This document shows positions 40,901-55,200 of a stretch of DNA of 64,000 nt, piece by piece. The DNA comes from Bombus terrestris. Taxonomy: Eukaryota; Arthropoda; Insecta; Hymenoptera; Apidae. Numbering within the stretch: position 1 is the stretch's first letter; each line of letters opens with the position of its first letter. The stretch covers positions 1-64,000 of the forward strand of contig NW_025963617.1 of assembly GCF_910591885.1 (NCBI RefSeq), written 5' to 3'. The translations under genes and the position numbers were made by a program. Under the pieces are notes generated by a model, which saw nothing but the letters and a program-made list of their open reading frames with translations, was not told where the DNA came from and did no database searches.

Positions 40901-43519
40901 GGACAACGTGGGACAACGTGGGACATCGTGGGACAACGTGGGACAACGTGGGACAACGTGGGACATCGTTGGACATCGTTGGACATCGTTGGACACCGTT
41001 GGACACCGTTGGACACCGTTGGACACCGTTGGACATCGGTGGACATCGTGGGACACCGTTGGACACCGTTGGACATCGTTGGACACCGTTGGACACCGTG
41101 GGACAACGTGGGACAACGTGGGACAACGTGGGACAACGTGGGACAACGTGGGACAACGTGGGACAACGTGGGACACCGTTGGACACCGTGGGACACCGTT
41201 GGACAACGTGGGACAACGTGGGACAACGTGGGACAACGTGGGACAACGTGGGACACCGTTGGACACCGTTGGACACCGTTGGACACCGTTGGACATCGTT
41301 GGACACCGTGGGACAACGTGGGACAACGTGGGACAACGTGGGAAACCATGGAACAACGTGGGACAACGTGGGACAACGTGGGACAACGTGGGACAACGTG
41401 GGACACCGTTGGACATCGTTGGACACCGTGGGACAACGTGGGACAACGTGGGACAACGTGGGACACCGTTGGACACCGTGGGACACCGTTGGACAACGTG
41501 GGACAACGTGGGACAACGTGGGACAACGTGGGACAACGTGGGACAACGTGGGACAACGTGGGACAACGTGGGACACCGTTGGACACCGTTGGACATCGTT
41601 GGACACCGTGGGACAACGTGGGACAACGTGGGACAACGTGGGACACCGTTGGACACCGTGGGACAACGTGGGACAACGTGGGACAACGTGGGACAACGTG
41701 GGACAACGTGGGACAACGTGGGACAACGTGGGACAACGTGGGACAACGTGGGACAACGTGGGACAACGTGGGACACCGTTGGACACCGTGGGACACCGTT
41801 GGACAACGTGGGACAACGTGGGACAACGTGGGACAACGTGGGACACCGTTGGACACCGTGGGACACCGTTGGACAACGTGGGACAACGTGGGACAACGTG
41901 GGACAACGTGGGACAACGTGGGACACCGTTGGACACCGTGGGACACCGTTGGACACCGTTGGACATCGTTGGACACCGTGGGACAACGTGGGACAACGTG
42001 GGACAACGTGGGAAACCATGGAACAACGTGGGACAACGTGGGACAACGTGGGACAACGTGGGACAACGTGGGACACCGTTGGACATCGTTGGACACCGTG
42101 GGACAACGTGGGACAACGTGGGACACCGTTGGACATCGTTGGACACCGTGGGACAACGTGGGACAACGTGGGACAACGTGGGACAACGTGGGACACCGTT
42201 GGACACCGTGGGACACCGTTGGACAACGTGGGACAACGTGGGACAACGTGGGACAACGTGGGACAACGTGGGACACCGTTGGACACCGTGGGACACCGTT
42301 GGACACCGTTGGACATCGTTGGACACCGTGGGACAACGTGGGACAACGTGGGACAACGTGGGAAACCATGGAACAACGTGGGACAACGTGGGACAACGTG
42401 GGACAACGTGGGACAACGTGGGACACCGTTGGACATCGTTGGACACCGTGGGACAACGTGGGACAACGTGGGACAACGTGGGACAACGTGGGACAACGTG
42501 GGACAACGTGGGACAACGTGGGACAACGTGGGACAACGTGGGACATCGTGGGACAACGTGGGACAACGTGGGACAACGTGGGACAACGTGGGACAACGTG
42601 GGACACCGTTGGACAACGTGGGACACCGTTGGACATCGTTGGACACCGTGGGACAACGTGGGACAACGTGGGACAACGTGGGACACCGTTGGACACCGTT
42701 GGACATCGTTGGACATCGTTGGACATCGTGGGACACCGTTGGACATCGTTGGACACCGTTGGACATCGTTGGACACCGTGGGACAACGTGGGACAACGTG
42801 GGACAACGTGGGACAACGTGGGACAACGTGGGACAACGTGGGACAACGTGGGACAACGTGGGACAACGTGGGACAACGTGGGACATCGTGGGACAACGTG
42901 GGACAACGTGGGACAACGTGGGACATCGTTGGACATCGTTGGACATCGTTGGACACCGTTGGACACCGTTGGACACCGTTGGACACCGTTGGACATCGGT
43001 GGACATCGTGGGACACCGTTGGACACCGTTGGACATCGTTGGACACCGTTGGACACCGTGGGACAACGTGGGACAACGTGGGACAACGTGGGACAACGTG
43101 GGACAACGTGGGACAACGTGGGACAACGTGGGACAACGTGGGACACCGTTGGACACCGTGGGACACCGTTGGACAACGTGGGACAACGTGGGACAACGTG
43201 GGACAACGTGGGACAACGTGGGACACCGTTGGACACCGTGGGACACCGTTGGACACCGTTGGACATCGTTGGACACCGTGGGACAACGTGGGACAACGTG
43301 GGACAACGTGGGAAACCATGGAACAACGTGGGACAACGTGGGACAACGTGGGACAACGTGGGACAACGTGGGACACCGTTGGACATCGTTGGACACCGTG
43401 GGACAACGTGGGACAACGTGGGACACCGTTGGACACCGTTGGACACCGTTGGACACCGTTGGACACCGTGGGACAACGTGGGACAACGTGGGACAACGTG
43501 GGACAACGTGGGACAACGT
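37901..43519. repeat. Domain IV repeat 1
   Basis: It starts at AGGACAACGT 37901 and contains the only register shift of the window (38,131-38,139). It also holds an AGG unit at 40180 preceded by GGGACTACGT at 40140 and followed by TGGACACCGG at 40380. The 200-bp spacing from AGG to TGGACACCGG equals that at 18031-18231 and 28411-28611. The 40-kb part therefore looks like a Domain II cassette embedded in a Domain IV repeat. TGGTCACCGT at 40310 is private. Confidence 0.78.
38131..38139. other. Nine-base unit: single-base deletion shifting the array register
   Basis: The unit at 38131 reads GGACAACGT, one G short of GGGACAACGT. All units before it start at positions ending in 1, and all after it at positions ending in 0. 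The four homologous sites in the other Domain IV repeats (43,750, 47,800, 52,480, 58,930) have the full GGG, so the loss is specific to this copy. It lies in a G-run and could be a true deletion or a sequencing error. Confidence 0.95.
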
Positions 43520-46500
43520 AGGACAACGTGGGACAACGTGGGACACCGTTGGACATCGTTGGACAACTTGGGACATCGTGGGACAACGTGGGACAACGTG
43601 GGACAACGTGGGACAACGTGGGACACCGTTGGACACCGTGGGACACCGTTGGACACCGTTGGACACCGTGGGACACCGTTGGACACCGTTGGACATCGTT
43701 GGACACCGTTGGACACCGTTGGACACCGTTGGACACCGTGGGACAACGTGGGACAACGTGGAAAAACGTGGGACAACGTGGGACAACGTGGGACAACGTG
43801 GGACAACGTGGGACAACGTGGGACAACGTGGGACAACGTGGGACAACGTGGGACCACGTGGGACACCGTTGGACATCGTTGCACACCGTGGGACAACGTG
43901 GGACAACGTGGGACACCGTGGGAAACCATGGAACAACGTGGGACAACGTGGGACAACGTGGGACAACGTGGGACAACGTGGGACAACGTGGGACAACGTG
44001 GGACAACGTGGGACAACGTGGGACAACGTGGGACAACGTGGGACAACGTGGGACAACGTGGGACAACGTGGGACAACGTGGGACAACGTGGGACAACGTG
44101 GGACAACGTGGGACAACGTGGGACAACGTGGGACAACGTGGGACAACGTGGGACAACGTGGGACACCGTTGGGCATCGTTGGACACCGTGGGATAACGTG
44201 GGACAACGTGGGACATCGTGGGACACCGTTGGACACCGTTGGACATTGTTGGACATCGTTGGACATCGTGGGACACCGTTGGACATCGTTGGACATCGTT
44301 GGACACCGTTGGACATCGTTGGACACCGTGGGACAACGTGGGACAACGTGGGACAACGTGGGACACCGTTGGACACCGTTGGACATCGTTGGACATCGTT
44401 GGACACCGTGGGACAACGTGGGACAACGTGGGACAACGTGGGACAACGTGGGACAACGTGGGACAACGTGGGACAACGTGGGACAACGTGGGACAACGTG
44501 GGACATCGTGGGACAACGTGGGACAACGTGGGACAACGTGGGACAACGTGGGACAACGTGGGACACCGTTGGACAACGTGGGACACCGTTGGACAACGTG
44601 GGACACCGTTGGACATCGTTGGACACCGTGGGACAACGTGGGACAACGTGGGACAACGTGGGACACCGTTGGACACCGTTGGACATCGTTGGACATCGTT
44701 GGACATCGTGGGACACCGTTGGACACCGTTGGACACCGTTGGACATCGGTGGACATCGTGGGACACCGTTGGACACCGTTGGACATCGTTGGACACCGTT
44801 GGACACCGTGGGACAACGTGGGACAACGTGGGACAACGTGGGACAACGTGGGACAACGTGGGACAACGTGGGACAACGTGGGACACCGTTGGACACCGTG
44901 GGACACCGTTGGACAACGTGGGACAACGTGGGACAACGTGGGACAACGTGGGACAACGTGGGACACCGTTGGACACCGTGGGACACCGTTGGACACCGTT
45001 GGACATCGTTGGACACCGTGGGACAACGTGGGACAACGTGGGACAACGTGGGAAACCATGGAACAACGTGGGACAACGTGGGACAACGTGGGACAACGTG
45101 GGACAACGTGGGACAACGTGGGACACCGTTGGACATCGTTGGACACCGTGGGACAACGTGGGACAACGTGGGACAACGTGGGACACCGTTGGACACCGTG
45201 GGACACCGTTGGACAACGTGGGACAACGTGGGACAACGTGGGACAACGTGGGACAACGTGGGACAACGTGGGACAACGTGGGACAACGTGGGACAACGTG
45301 GGACAACGTGGGACAACGTGGGACAACGTGGGACACCGTTGGACACCGTGGGACACCGTTGGACAACGTGGGACAACGTGGGACAACGTGGGACAACGTG
45401 GGACACCGTTGGACACCGTGGGACACCGTTGGACACCGTTGGACATCGTTGCACACCGTGGGACAACGTGGGACAACGTGGGACAACGTGGGAAACCATG
45501 GAACAACGTGGGACAACGTGGGACAACGTGGGACAACGTGGGACAACGTGGGACACCGTTGGACATCGTTGGACACCGTGGGACAACGTGGGACAACGTG
45601 GGACAACGTGGGACAACGTGGGACACCGTTGGACACCGTGGGACACCGTTGGACAACGTGGGACAACGTGGGACAACGTGGGACAACGTGGGACAACGTG
45701 GGACACCGTTGGACACCGTGGGACACCGTTGGACACCGTTGGACATCGTTGGACACCGTGGGACAACGTGGGACAACGTGGGACAACGTGGGAAACCATG
45801 GAACAACGTCGGACAACGTGGGACAACGTGGGACAACGTGGGACAACGTGGGACACCGTTGGACATCGTTGGACACCGTGGGACAACGTGGGACAACGTG
45901 GGACAACGTGGGACAACGTGGGACAACGTGGGACAACGTGGGACAACGTGGGACAACGTGGGACAACGTGGGACATCGTGGGACAACGTGGGACAACGTG
46001 GGACAACGTGGGACAACGTGGGACAACGTGGGACACCGTTGGACAACGTGGGACACCGTTGGACATCGTTGGACACCGTGGGACAACGTGGGACAACGTG
46101 GGACAACGTGGGACACCGTTGGACACCGTTGGACATCGTTGGACATCGTTGGACATCGTGGGACACCGTTGGACATCGTTGGACACCGTTGGACATCGTT
46201 GGACACCGTGGGACAACGTGGGACAACGTGGGACAACGTGGGACAACGTGGGACAACGTGGGACAACGTGGGACAACGTGGGACAACGTGGGACAACGTG
46301 GGACAACGTGGGACATCGTGGGACAACGTGGGACAACGTGGGACAACGTGGGACATCGTTGGACATCGTTGGACATCGTTGGACACCGTTGGACACCGTT
46401 GGACACCGTTGGACACCGTTGGACATCGGTGGACATCGTGGGACACCGTTGGACACCGTTGGACACCGTTGGACACCGTTGGACACCGTGGGACAACGTG

Positions 46501-47569
46501 GGACAACGTGGGACAACGTGGGACAACGTGGGACAACGTGGGACAACGTGGGACACCGTTGGACACCGTGGGACACCGTTGGACAACGTGGGACAACGTG
46601 GGACAACGTGGGACAACGTGGGACAACGTGGGACACCGTTGGACACCGTGGGACACCGTTGGACACCGTTGGACATCGTTGGACACCGTGGGACAACGTG
46701 GGACAACGTGGGACAACGTGGGAAACCATGGAACAACGTGGGACAACGTGGGACAACGTGGGACAACGTGGGACAACGTGGGACACCGTTGGACATCGTT
46801 GGACACCGTGGGACAACGTGGGACAACGTGGGACAACGTGGGACACCGTTGGACACCGTGGGACACCGTGGGACAACGTGGGACAACGTGGGACAACGTG
46901 GGACAACGTGGGACAACGTGGGACAACGTGGGACAACGTGGGACAACGTGGGACACCGTTGGACACCGTTGGACATCGTTGGACACCGTGGGACAACGTG
47001 GGACAACGTCGGACAACGTGGGACACCGTTGGACACCGTGGGACACCGTTGGACAACGTGGGACAACGTGGGACAACGTGGGACAACGTGGGACAACGTG
47101 GGACAACGTGGGACAACGTGGGACAACGTGGGACAACGTGGGACAACGTGGGACAACGTGGGACAACGTGGGACAACGTGGGACAACGTGGGACACCGTT
47201 GGACACCGTGGGACACCGTTGGACAACGTGGGACAACGTGGGACAACGTGGGACAACGTGGGACAACGTGGGACACCGTTGGACACCGTGGGACACCGTT
47301 GGACACCGTTGGACATCGTTGCACACCGTGGGACAACGTGGGACAACGTGGGACAACGTGGGAAACCATGGAACAACGTGGGACAACGTGGGACAACGTG
47401 GGACAACGTGGGACAACGTGGGACACCGTTGGACATCGTTGGACACCGTGGGACAACGTGGGACAACGTGGGACACCGTTGGACACCGTTGGACATCGTT
47501 GGACACCGTTGGACACCGTGGGACAACGTGGGACAACGTGGGACAACGTGGGACAACGTGGGACAACGT
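43520..47569. repeat. Domain IV repeat 2
   Basis: This repeat is 4,050 bp, the shortest of the five. It runs from AGG 43520 through TGGACAACTT 43560, GGAAAAACGT 43760, CACGTG-bearing GGGACCACGT 43850, TGCACACCGT 43880, CCATGG 43920 and a 22-unit pure A run (43,940-44,159). The 310-bp CGG-to-CCATGG modules at 44740 and 46420 lie in its second half. CGGACAACGT at 45810 and 46990 is otherwise a Domain I variant. Confidence 0.78.
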
Positions 47570-50500
47570 AGGACAACGTGGGACAACGTGGGACACCGTT
47601 GGACATCGTTGGACAACTTGGGACATCGTGGGACAACGTGGGACAACGTGGGACAACGTGGGACAACGTGGGACACCGTTGGACACCGTGGGACACCGTT
47701 GGACACCGTTGGACACCGTGGGACACCGTTGGACACCGTTGGACATCGTTGGACACCGTTGGACACCGTTGGACACCGTTGGACACCGTGGGACAACGTG
47801 GGACAACGTGGAAAAACGTGGGACAACGTGGGACAACGTGGGACAACGTGGGACAACGTGGGACAACGTGGGACAACGTGGGACAACGTGGGACCACGTG
47901 GGACACCGTTGGACATCGTTGCACACCGTGGGACAACGTGGGACAACGTGGGACAACGTGGGAAACCATGGAACAACGTGGGACAACGTGGGACAACGTG
48001 GGACAACGTGGGACAACGTGGGACAACGTGGGACAACGTGGGACAACGTGGGACAACGTGGGACAACGTGGGACAACGAGGGACAACGTGGGACAACGTG
48101 GGACAACGTGGGACAACGTGGGACAACGTGGGACAACGTGGGACAACGTGGGACAACGTGGGACAACGTGGGACAACGTGGGACAACGTGGGACAACGTG
48201 GGACACCGTTGGGCATCGTTGGACACCGTGGGATAACGTGGGACAACGTGGGACATCGTGGGACACCGTTGGACACCGTTGGACATTGTTGGACATCGTT
48301 GGACATCGTGGGACACCGTTGGACATCGTTGGACATCGTTGGACACCGTTGGACATCGTTGGACACCGTGGGACAACGTGGGACAACGTGGGACAACGTG
48401 GGACACCGTGGGACACCGTTGGACATCGTTGGACATCGTTGGACATCGTGGGACACCGTTGGACATCGTTGGACACCGTTGGACATCGTTGGACACCGTG
48501 GGACAACGTGGGACAACGTGGGACAACGTGGGACAACGTGGGACACCGTTGGACATCGTTGGACATCGTTGGACACCGTTGGACATCGTTGGACATCGTT
48601 GGACATCGTTGGACATCGTTGGACACCGTTGGACACCGTTGGACATCGTTGGACCCCGTGGGACAACGTGGGACAACGTGGGACAACGTTGGACATCGTT
48701 GGACACCGTTGGACATCGTTGGACACCGTGGGACAACGTGGGACAACGTGGGACAACGTGGGAAACCATGGAACAACGTGGGACATCGTGGGACAACGTG
48801 GGACAACGTGGGACAACGTGGGACACCGTTGGACATCGTTGGACAACGTGGGACAACGTGGGACAACGTGGGACAACGTGGGACAACGTGGGACAACGTG
48901 GGACACCGTTGGACACCGTGGGACACCGTTGGACACCGTTGGACATCGTTGGACACCGTGGGACAACGTGGGACAACGTGGGACAACGTGGGACAACGTG
49001 GGACAACGTGGGACAACGTGGGACAACGTGGGACAACGTGGGACATCGTGGGACAACGTGGGACAACGTGGGACAACGTGGGACAACGTGGGACAACGTG
49101 GGACACCGTTGGACAACGTGGGACACCGTTGGACATCGTTGGACACCGTTGGACATCGTTGGACACCGTGGGACAACGTGGGACAACGTGGGACAACGTG
49201 GGACAACGTGGGACAACGTGGGACAACGTGGGACAACGTGGGACAACGTGGGACAACGTGGGACAACGTGGGACATCGTGGGACAACGTGGGACAACGTG
49301 GGACAACGTGGGACATCGTTGGACATCGTTGGACATCGTTGGACACCGTTGGACACCGTTGGACACCGTTGGACACCGTTGGACATCGGTGGACATCGTG
49401 GGACACCGTTGGACACCGTTGGACATCGTTGGACACCGTTGGACACCGTGGGACAACGTGGGACAACGTGGGACAACGTGGGAAACCATGGAACAACGTG
49501 GGACAACGTGGGACAACGTGGGACAACGTGGGACAACGTGGGACACCGTTGGACATCGTTGGACAACGTTGGACAACGTGGGACAACGTGGGACGACGTG
49601 GGACAACGTGGGACAACGTGGGACACCGTTGGACACCGTGGGACACCGTTGGACACCGTTGGACATCGTTGGACACCGTGGGACAACGTGGGACACCGTT
49701 GGACACCGTTGGACATCGTTGGACACCGTTGGACACCGTTGGACACCGTTGGACACCGTGGGACAACGTGGGACAACGTGGGACAACGTGGGACAACGTG
49801 GGACAACGTGGGACAACGTGGGACAACGTGGGACAACGTGGGACAACGTGGGACAACGTGGGACAACGTGGGACAACGTGGGACACCGTTGGGCATCGTT
49901 GGACACCGTGGGACAACGTGGGACAACGTGGGACAACGTGGGACACCGTTGAACACCGTTGGACATTGTTGGGCATCGTTGGACATCGTGGGACACCGTT
50001 GGACATCGTTGGACATCGTTGGACACCGTTGGACATCGTTGGACACCGTGGGACAACGTGGGACAACGTGGGACAACGTGGGACACCGTTGGACACCGTT
50101 GGACATCGTTGGACATCGTTGGACATCGTGGGACACCGTTGGACATCGTTGGACACCGTTGGACATCGTTGGACACCGTGGGACAACGTGGGACAACGTG
50201 GGACAACGTGGGACAACGTGGGACACCGTTGGACATCGTTGGACATCGTCGGACACCGTTGGACATCGTTGGACATCGTTGGACATCGTTGGACATCGTT
50301 GGACACCGTTGGACACCGTTGGACATCGTTGGACACCGTTGGACATCGTTGGACACCGTTGGACATCGTTGGACATCGTTGGACATCGTTGGACACCGTT
50401 GGACATCGTTGGACATCGTTGGACACCGTTGGACATCGTTGGACATCGTTGGACATCGTTGGACACCGTTGGACACCGTTGGACATCGTTGGACACCGTT

Positions 50501-52259
50501 GGACACCGTTGGACATCGTTGGACACCGTGGAACAACGTGGGACAACGTGGGACAACGTGGGACAACGTGGGACAACGTGGGACAACGTGGGACATCGTT
50601 GGACACCGTTGGACATCGTTGGACATCGTTGGACATCGTTGGACACCGTTGGACACCGTTGGACATCGTTGGACACCGTGGGACAACGTGGGACAACGTG
50701 GGACAACGTGGGAAACCATGGAACAACGTGGGACAACGTGGGACAGCGTGGGACAACGTGGGACAACGTGGGACACCGTTGGACATCGTTGGACAACGTG
50801 GGACAACGTGGGACAACGTGGGACAACGTGGGACAACGTGGGACAACGTGGGACACCGTTGGACACCGTGGGACACCGTTGGACACCGTTGGACATCGTT
50901 GGACACCGTGGGACAACGTGGGACAACGTGGGACAACGTGGGACAACGTGGGACAACGTGGGACAACGTGGGACAACGTGGGACAACGTGGGACAACGTG
51001 GGACATCGTGGGACAACGTGGGACAACGTGGGACAACGTGGGACAACGTGGGACAACGTGGGACACCGTTGGACAACGTGGGACACCGTTGGACAACGTT
51101 GGACACCGTTGGACATCGTTGGACAACGTGGGGCAACGTGGGACAACGTGGGACAACGTGGGACAACGTGGGACAACGTGGGACACCGTTGGACACCGTT
51201 GGACATCGTTGGACATCGTTGGACATCGTGGGACACCGTTGGACATCGTTGGACACCGTTGGACATCGTTGGACACCGTGGGACAACGTGGGACAACGTG
51301 GGACAACGTGGGACAACGTGGGACAACGTGGGACAACGTGGGACAACGTGGGACAACGTGGGACAACGTGGGACAACGTGGGACATCGTGGGACAACGTG
51401 GGACAACGTGGGACAACGTGGGACATCGTTGGACATCGTTGGACATCGTTGGACACCGTTGGACACCGTTGGACACCGTTGGACACCGTTGGACATCGGT
51501 GGACATCGTGGGACACCGTTGGACACCGTTGGACATCGTTGGACACCGTTGGACACCGTGGGACAACGTGGGACAACGTGGGACAACGTGGGACAACGTG
51601 GGACAACGTGGGACAACGTGGGACAACGTGGGACACCGTTGGACACCGTGGGACACCGTTGGACAACGTGGGACAACGTGGGACAACGTGGGACAACGTG
51701 GGACAACGTGGGACACCGTTGGACACCGTGGGACACCGTTGGACACCGTTGGACATCGTTGGACACCGTGGGACAACGTGGGACAACGTGGGACAACGTG
51801 GGAAACCATGGAACAACGTGGGACAACGTGGGACAACGTGGGACAACGTGGGACAACGTGGGACAACGTGGGACAACGTGGGACACCGTTGGACACCGTG
51901 GGACACCGTTGGACAACGTGGGACAACGTGGGACAACGTGGGACAACGTGGGACAACGTGGGACACCGTTGGACACCGTGGGACACCGTTGGACACCGTT
52001 GGACATCGTTGCACACCGTGGGACAACGTGGGACAACGTGGGACAACGTGGGACACCATGGAACAACGTGGGACAACGTGGGACAACGTGGGACAACGTG
52101 GGACAACGTGGGACACCGTTGGACATCGTTGGACACCGTGGGACAACGTGGGACAACGTGGGACACCGTTGGACACCGTTGGACATCGTTGGACACCGTT
52201 GGACACCGTGGGACAACGTGGGACAACGTGGGACAACGTGGGACAACGTGGGACAACGT
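47570..52259. repeat. Domain IV repeat 3
   Basis: This repeat is 4,690 bp, and its head is matched by repeat 4 at offsets of 4,680-4,710. Its interior holds TGGACCCCGT 48650, a shortened CGG-to-CCATGG module (49380-49480, 100 bp), two E units in a row at 49560 and 49570 that create AACGTT, and GGGACGACGT 49590. TGAACACCGT 49950 is followed by TGGACATTGT and then TGGGCATCGT, a form shared with 55030 and 56050. Confidence 0.78.
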
Positions 52260-55200
52260 AGGACAACGTGGGACAACGTGGGACACCGTTGGACATCGTT
52301 GGACAACTTGGGACATCGTGGGACAACGTGGGACAACGTGGGACAACGTGGGACACCGTTGGACACCGTGGGACACCGTTGGACACCGTTGGACACCGTG
52401 GGACACCGTTGGACACCGTTGGACATCGTTGGACACCGTTGGACACCGTTGGACACCGTTGGACACCGTGGGACAACGTGGGACAACGTGGAAAAACGTG
52501 GGACAACGTGGGACAACGTGGGACAACGTGGGACAACGTGGGACAACGTGGGACAACGTGGGACAACGTGGGACAACGTGGGACCACGTGGGACACCGTT
52601 GGACATCGTTGCACACCGTGGGACAACGTGGGACAACGTGGGACAACGTGGGAAACCATGGAACAACGTGGGACAACGTGGGACAACGTGGGACAACGTG
52701 GGACAACGTGGGACAACGTGGGACAACGTGGGACAACGTGGGACAACGTGGGACAACGTGGGACAACGTGGGACAACGTGGGACAACGTGGGACAACGTG
52801 GGACAACGTGGGACAACGTGGGACAACGTGGGACAACGTGGGACAACGTGGGACAACGTGGGACAACGTGGGACAACGTGGGACAACGTGGGACAACGTG
52901 GGACAACGTGGGACACCGTTGGGCATCGTTGGACACCGTGGGATAACGTGGGACAACGTGGGACATCGTGGGACACCGTTGGACACCGTTGGACATTGTT
53001 GGACATCGTTGGACATCGTGGGACACCGTTGGACATCGTTGGACATCGTTGGACACCGTTGGACATCGTTGGACACCGTGGGACAACGTGGGACAACGTG
53101 GGACAACGTGGGACACCGTTGGACACCGTTGGACATCGTTGGACATCGTTGGACATCGTGGGACACCGTTGGACATCGTTGGACACCGTTGGACATCGTT
53201 GGACACCGTGGGACAACGTGGGACAACGTGGGACAACGTGGGACAACGTGGGACACCGTTGGACATCGTTGGACATCGTTGGACACCGTTGGACATCGTT
53301 GGACATCGTTGGACATCGTTGGACATCGTTGGACACCGTTGGACACCGTTGGACATCGTTGGACCCCGTGGGACAACGTGGGACAACGTGGGACAACGTT
53401 GGACATCGTTGGACACCGTTGGACATCGTTGGACACCGTGGGACAACGTGGGACAACGTGGGACAACGTGGGAAACCATGGAACAACGTGGGACATCGTG
53501 GGACAACGTGGGACAACGTGGGACAACGTGGGACACCGTTGGACATCGTTGGACAACGTGGGACAACGTGGGACAACGTGGGACAACGTGGGACAACGTG
53601 GGACAACGTGGGACACCGTTGGACACCGTGGGACACCGTTGGACACCGTTGGACATCGTTGGACACCGTGGGACAACGTGGGACAACGTGGGACAACGTG
53701 GGACAACGTGGGACAACGTGGGACAACGTGGGACAACGTGGGACAACGTGGGACATCGTGGGACAACGTGGGACAACGTGGGACAACGTGGGACAACGTG
53801 GGACAACGTGGGACACCGTTGGACAACGTGGGACACCGTTGGACATCGTTGGACACCGTGGGACAACGTGGGACAACGTGGGACAACGTGGGACACCGTT
53901 GGACACCGTTGGACATCGTTGGACATCGTTGGACATCGTGGGACACCGTTGGACATCGTTGGACACCGTTGGACATCGTTGGACACCGTGGGACAACGTG
54001 GGACAACGTGGGACAACGTGGGACAACGTGGGACAACGTGGGACAACGTGGGACAACGTGGGACAACGTGGGACAACGTGGGACAACGTGGGACATCGTG
54101 GGACAACGTGGGACAACGTGGGACAACGTGGGACATCGTTGGACATCGTTGGACATCGTTGGACACCGTTGGACACCGTTGGACACCGTTGGACACCGTT
54201 GGACATCGGTGGACATCGTGGGACACCGTTGGACACCGTTGGACATCGTTGGACACCGTTGGACACCGTGGGACAACGTGGGACAACGTGGGACAACGTG
54301 GGAAACCATGGAACAACGTGGGACAACGTGGGACAACGTGGGACAACGTGGGACAACGTGGGACACCGTTGGACATCGTTGGACAACGTTGGACAACGTG
54401 GGACAACGTGGGACGACGTGGGACAACGTGGGACAACGTGGGACACCGTTGGACACCGTGGGACACCGTTGGACACCGTTGGACATCGTTGGACACCGTG
54501 GGACAGCGTGGGACACCGTTGGACACCGTTGGACATCGTTGGACACCGTTGGACACCGTTGGACACCGTGGGACAACGTGGGACAACGTGGGACAACGTG
54601 GGACAACGTGGGACAACGTGGGACAACGTGGGACAACGTGGGACAACGTGGGACAACGTGGGACAACGTGGGACAACGTGGGGCAACGTGGGACCACGTG
54701 GGACAACGTGGGACAACGTGGGACAACGTGGGACAACGTGGGACAACGTGGGACAACGTGGGACAACGTGGGACAACGTGGGACACCGTTGGGCATCGTT
54801 GGACACCGTGGAACAACGTGGGACAACGTGGGACAACGTGGGACAACGTGGGACAACGTGGGACAACGTGGGACAACGTGGGACAACGTGGGACAACGTG
54901 GGACAACGTGGGACAACGTGGGACAACGTGGGACAACGTGGGACAACGTGGGACAACGTGGGACACCGTTGGGCATCGTTGGACACCGTGGGACAACGTG
55001 GGACAACGTGGGACAACGTGGGACACCGTTGAACACCGTTGGACATTGTTGGGCATCGTTGGACATCGTGGGACACCGTTGGACATCGTTGGACATCGTT
55101 GGACACCGTTGGACATCGTTGGACACCGTGGGACAACGTGGGACAACGTGGGACAAGGTGGGACACCGTTGGACACCGTTGGACATCGTTGGACATCGTT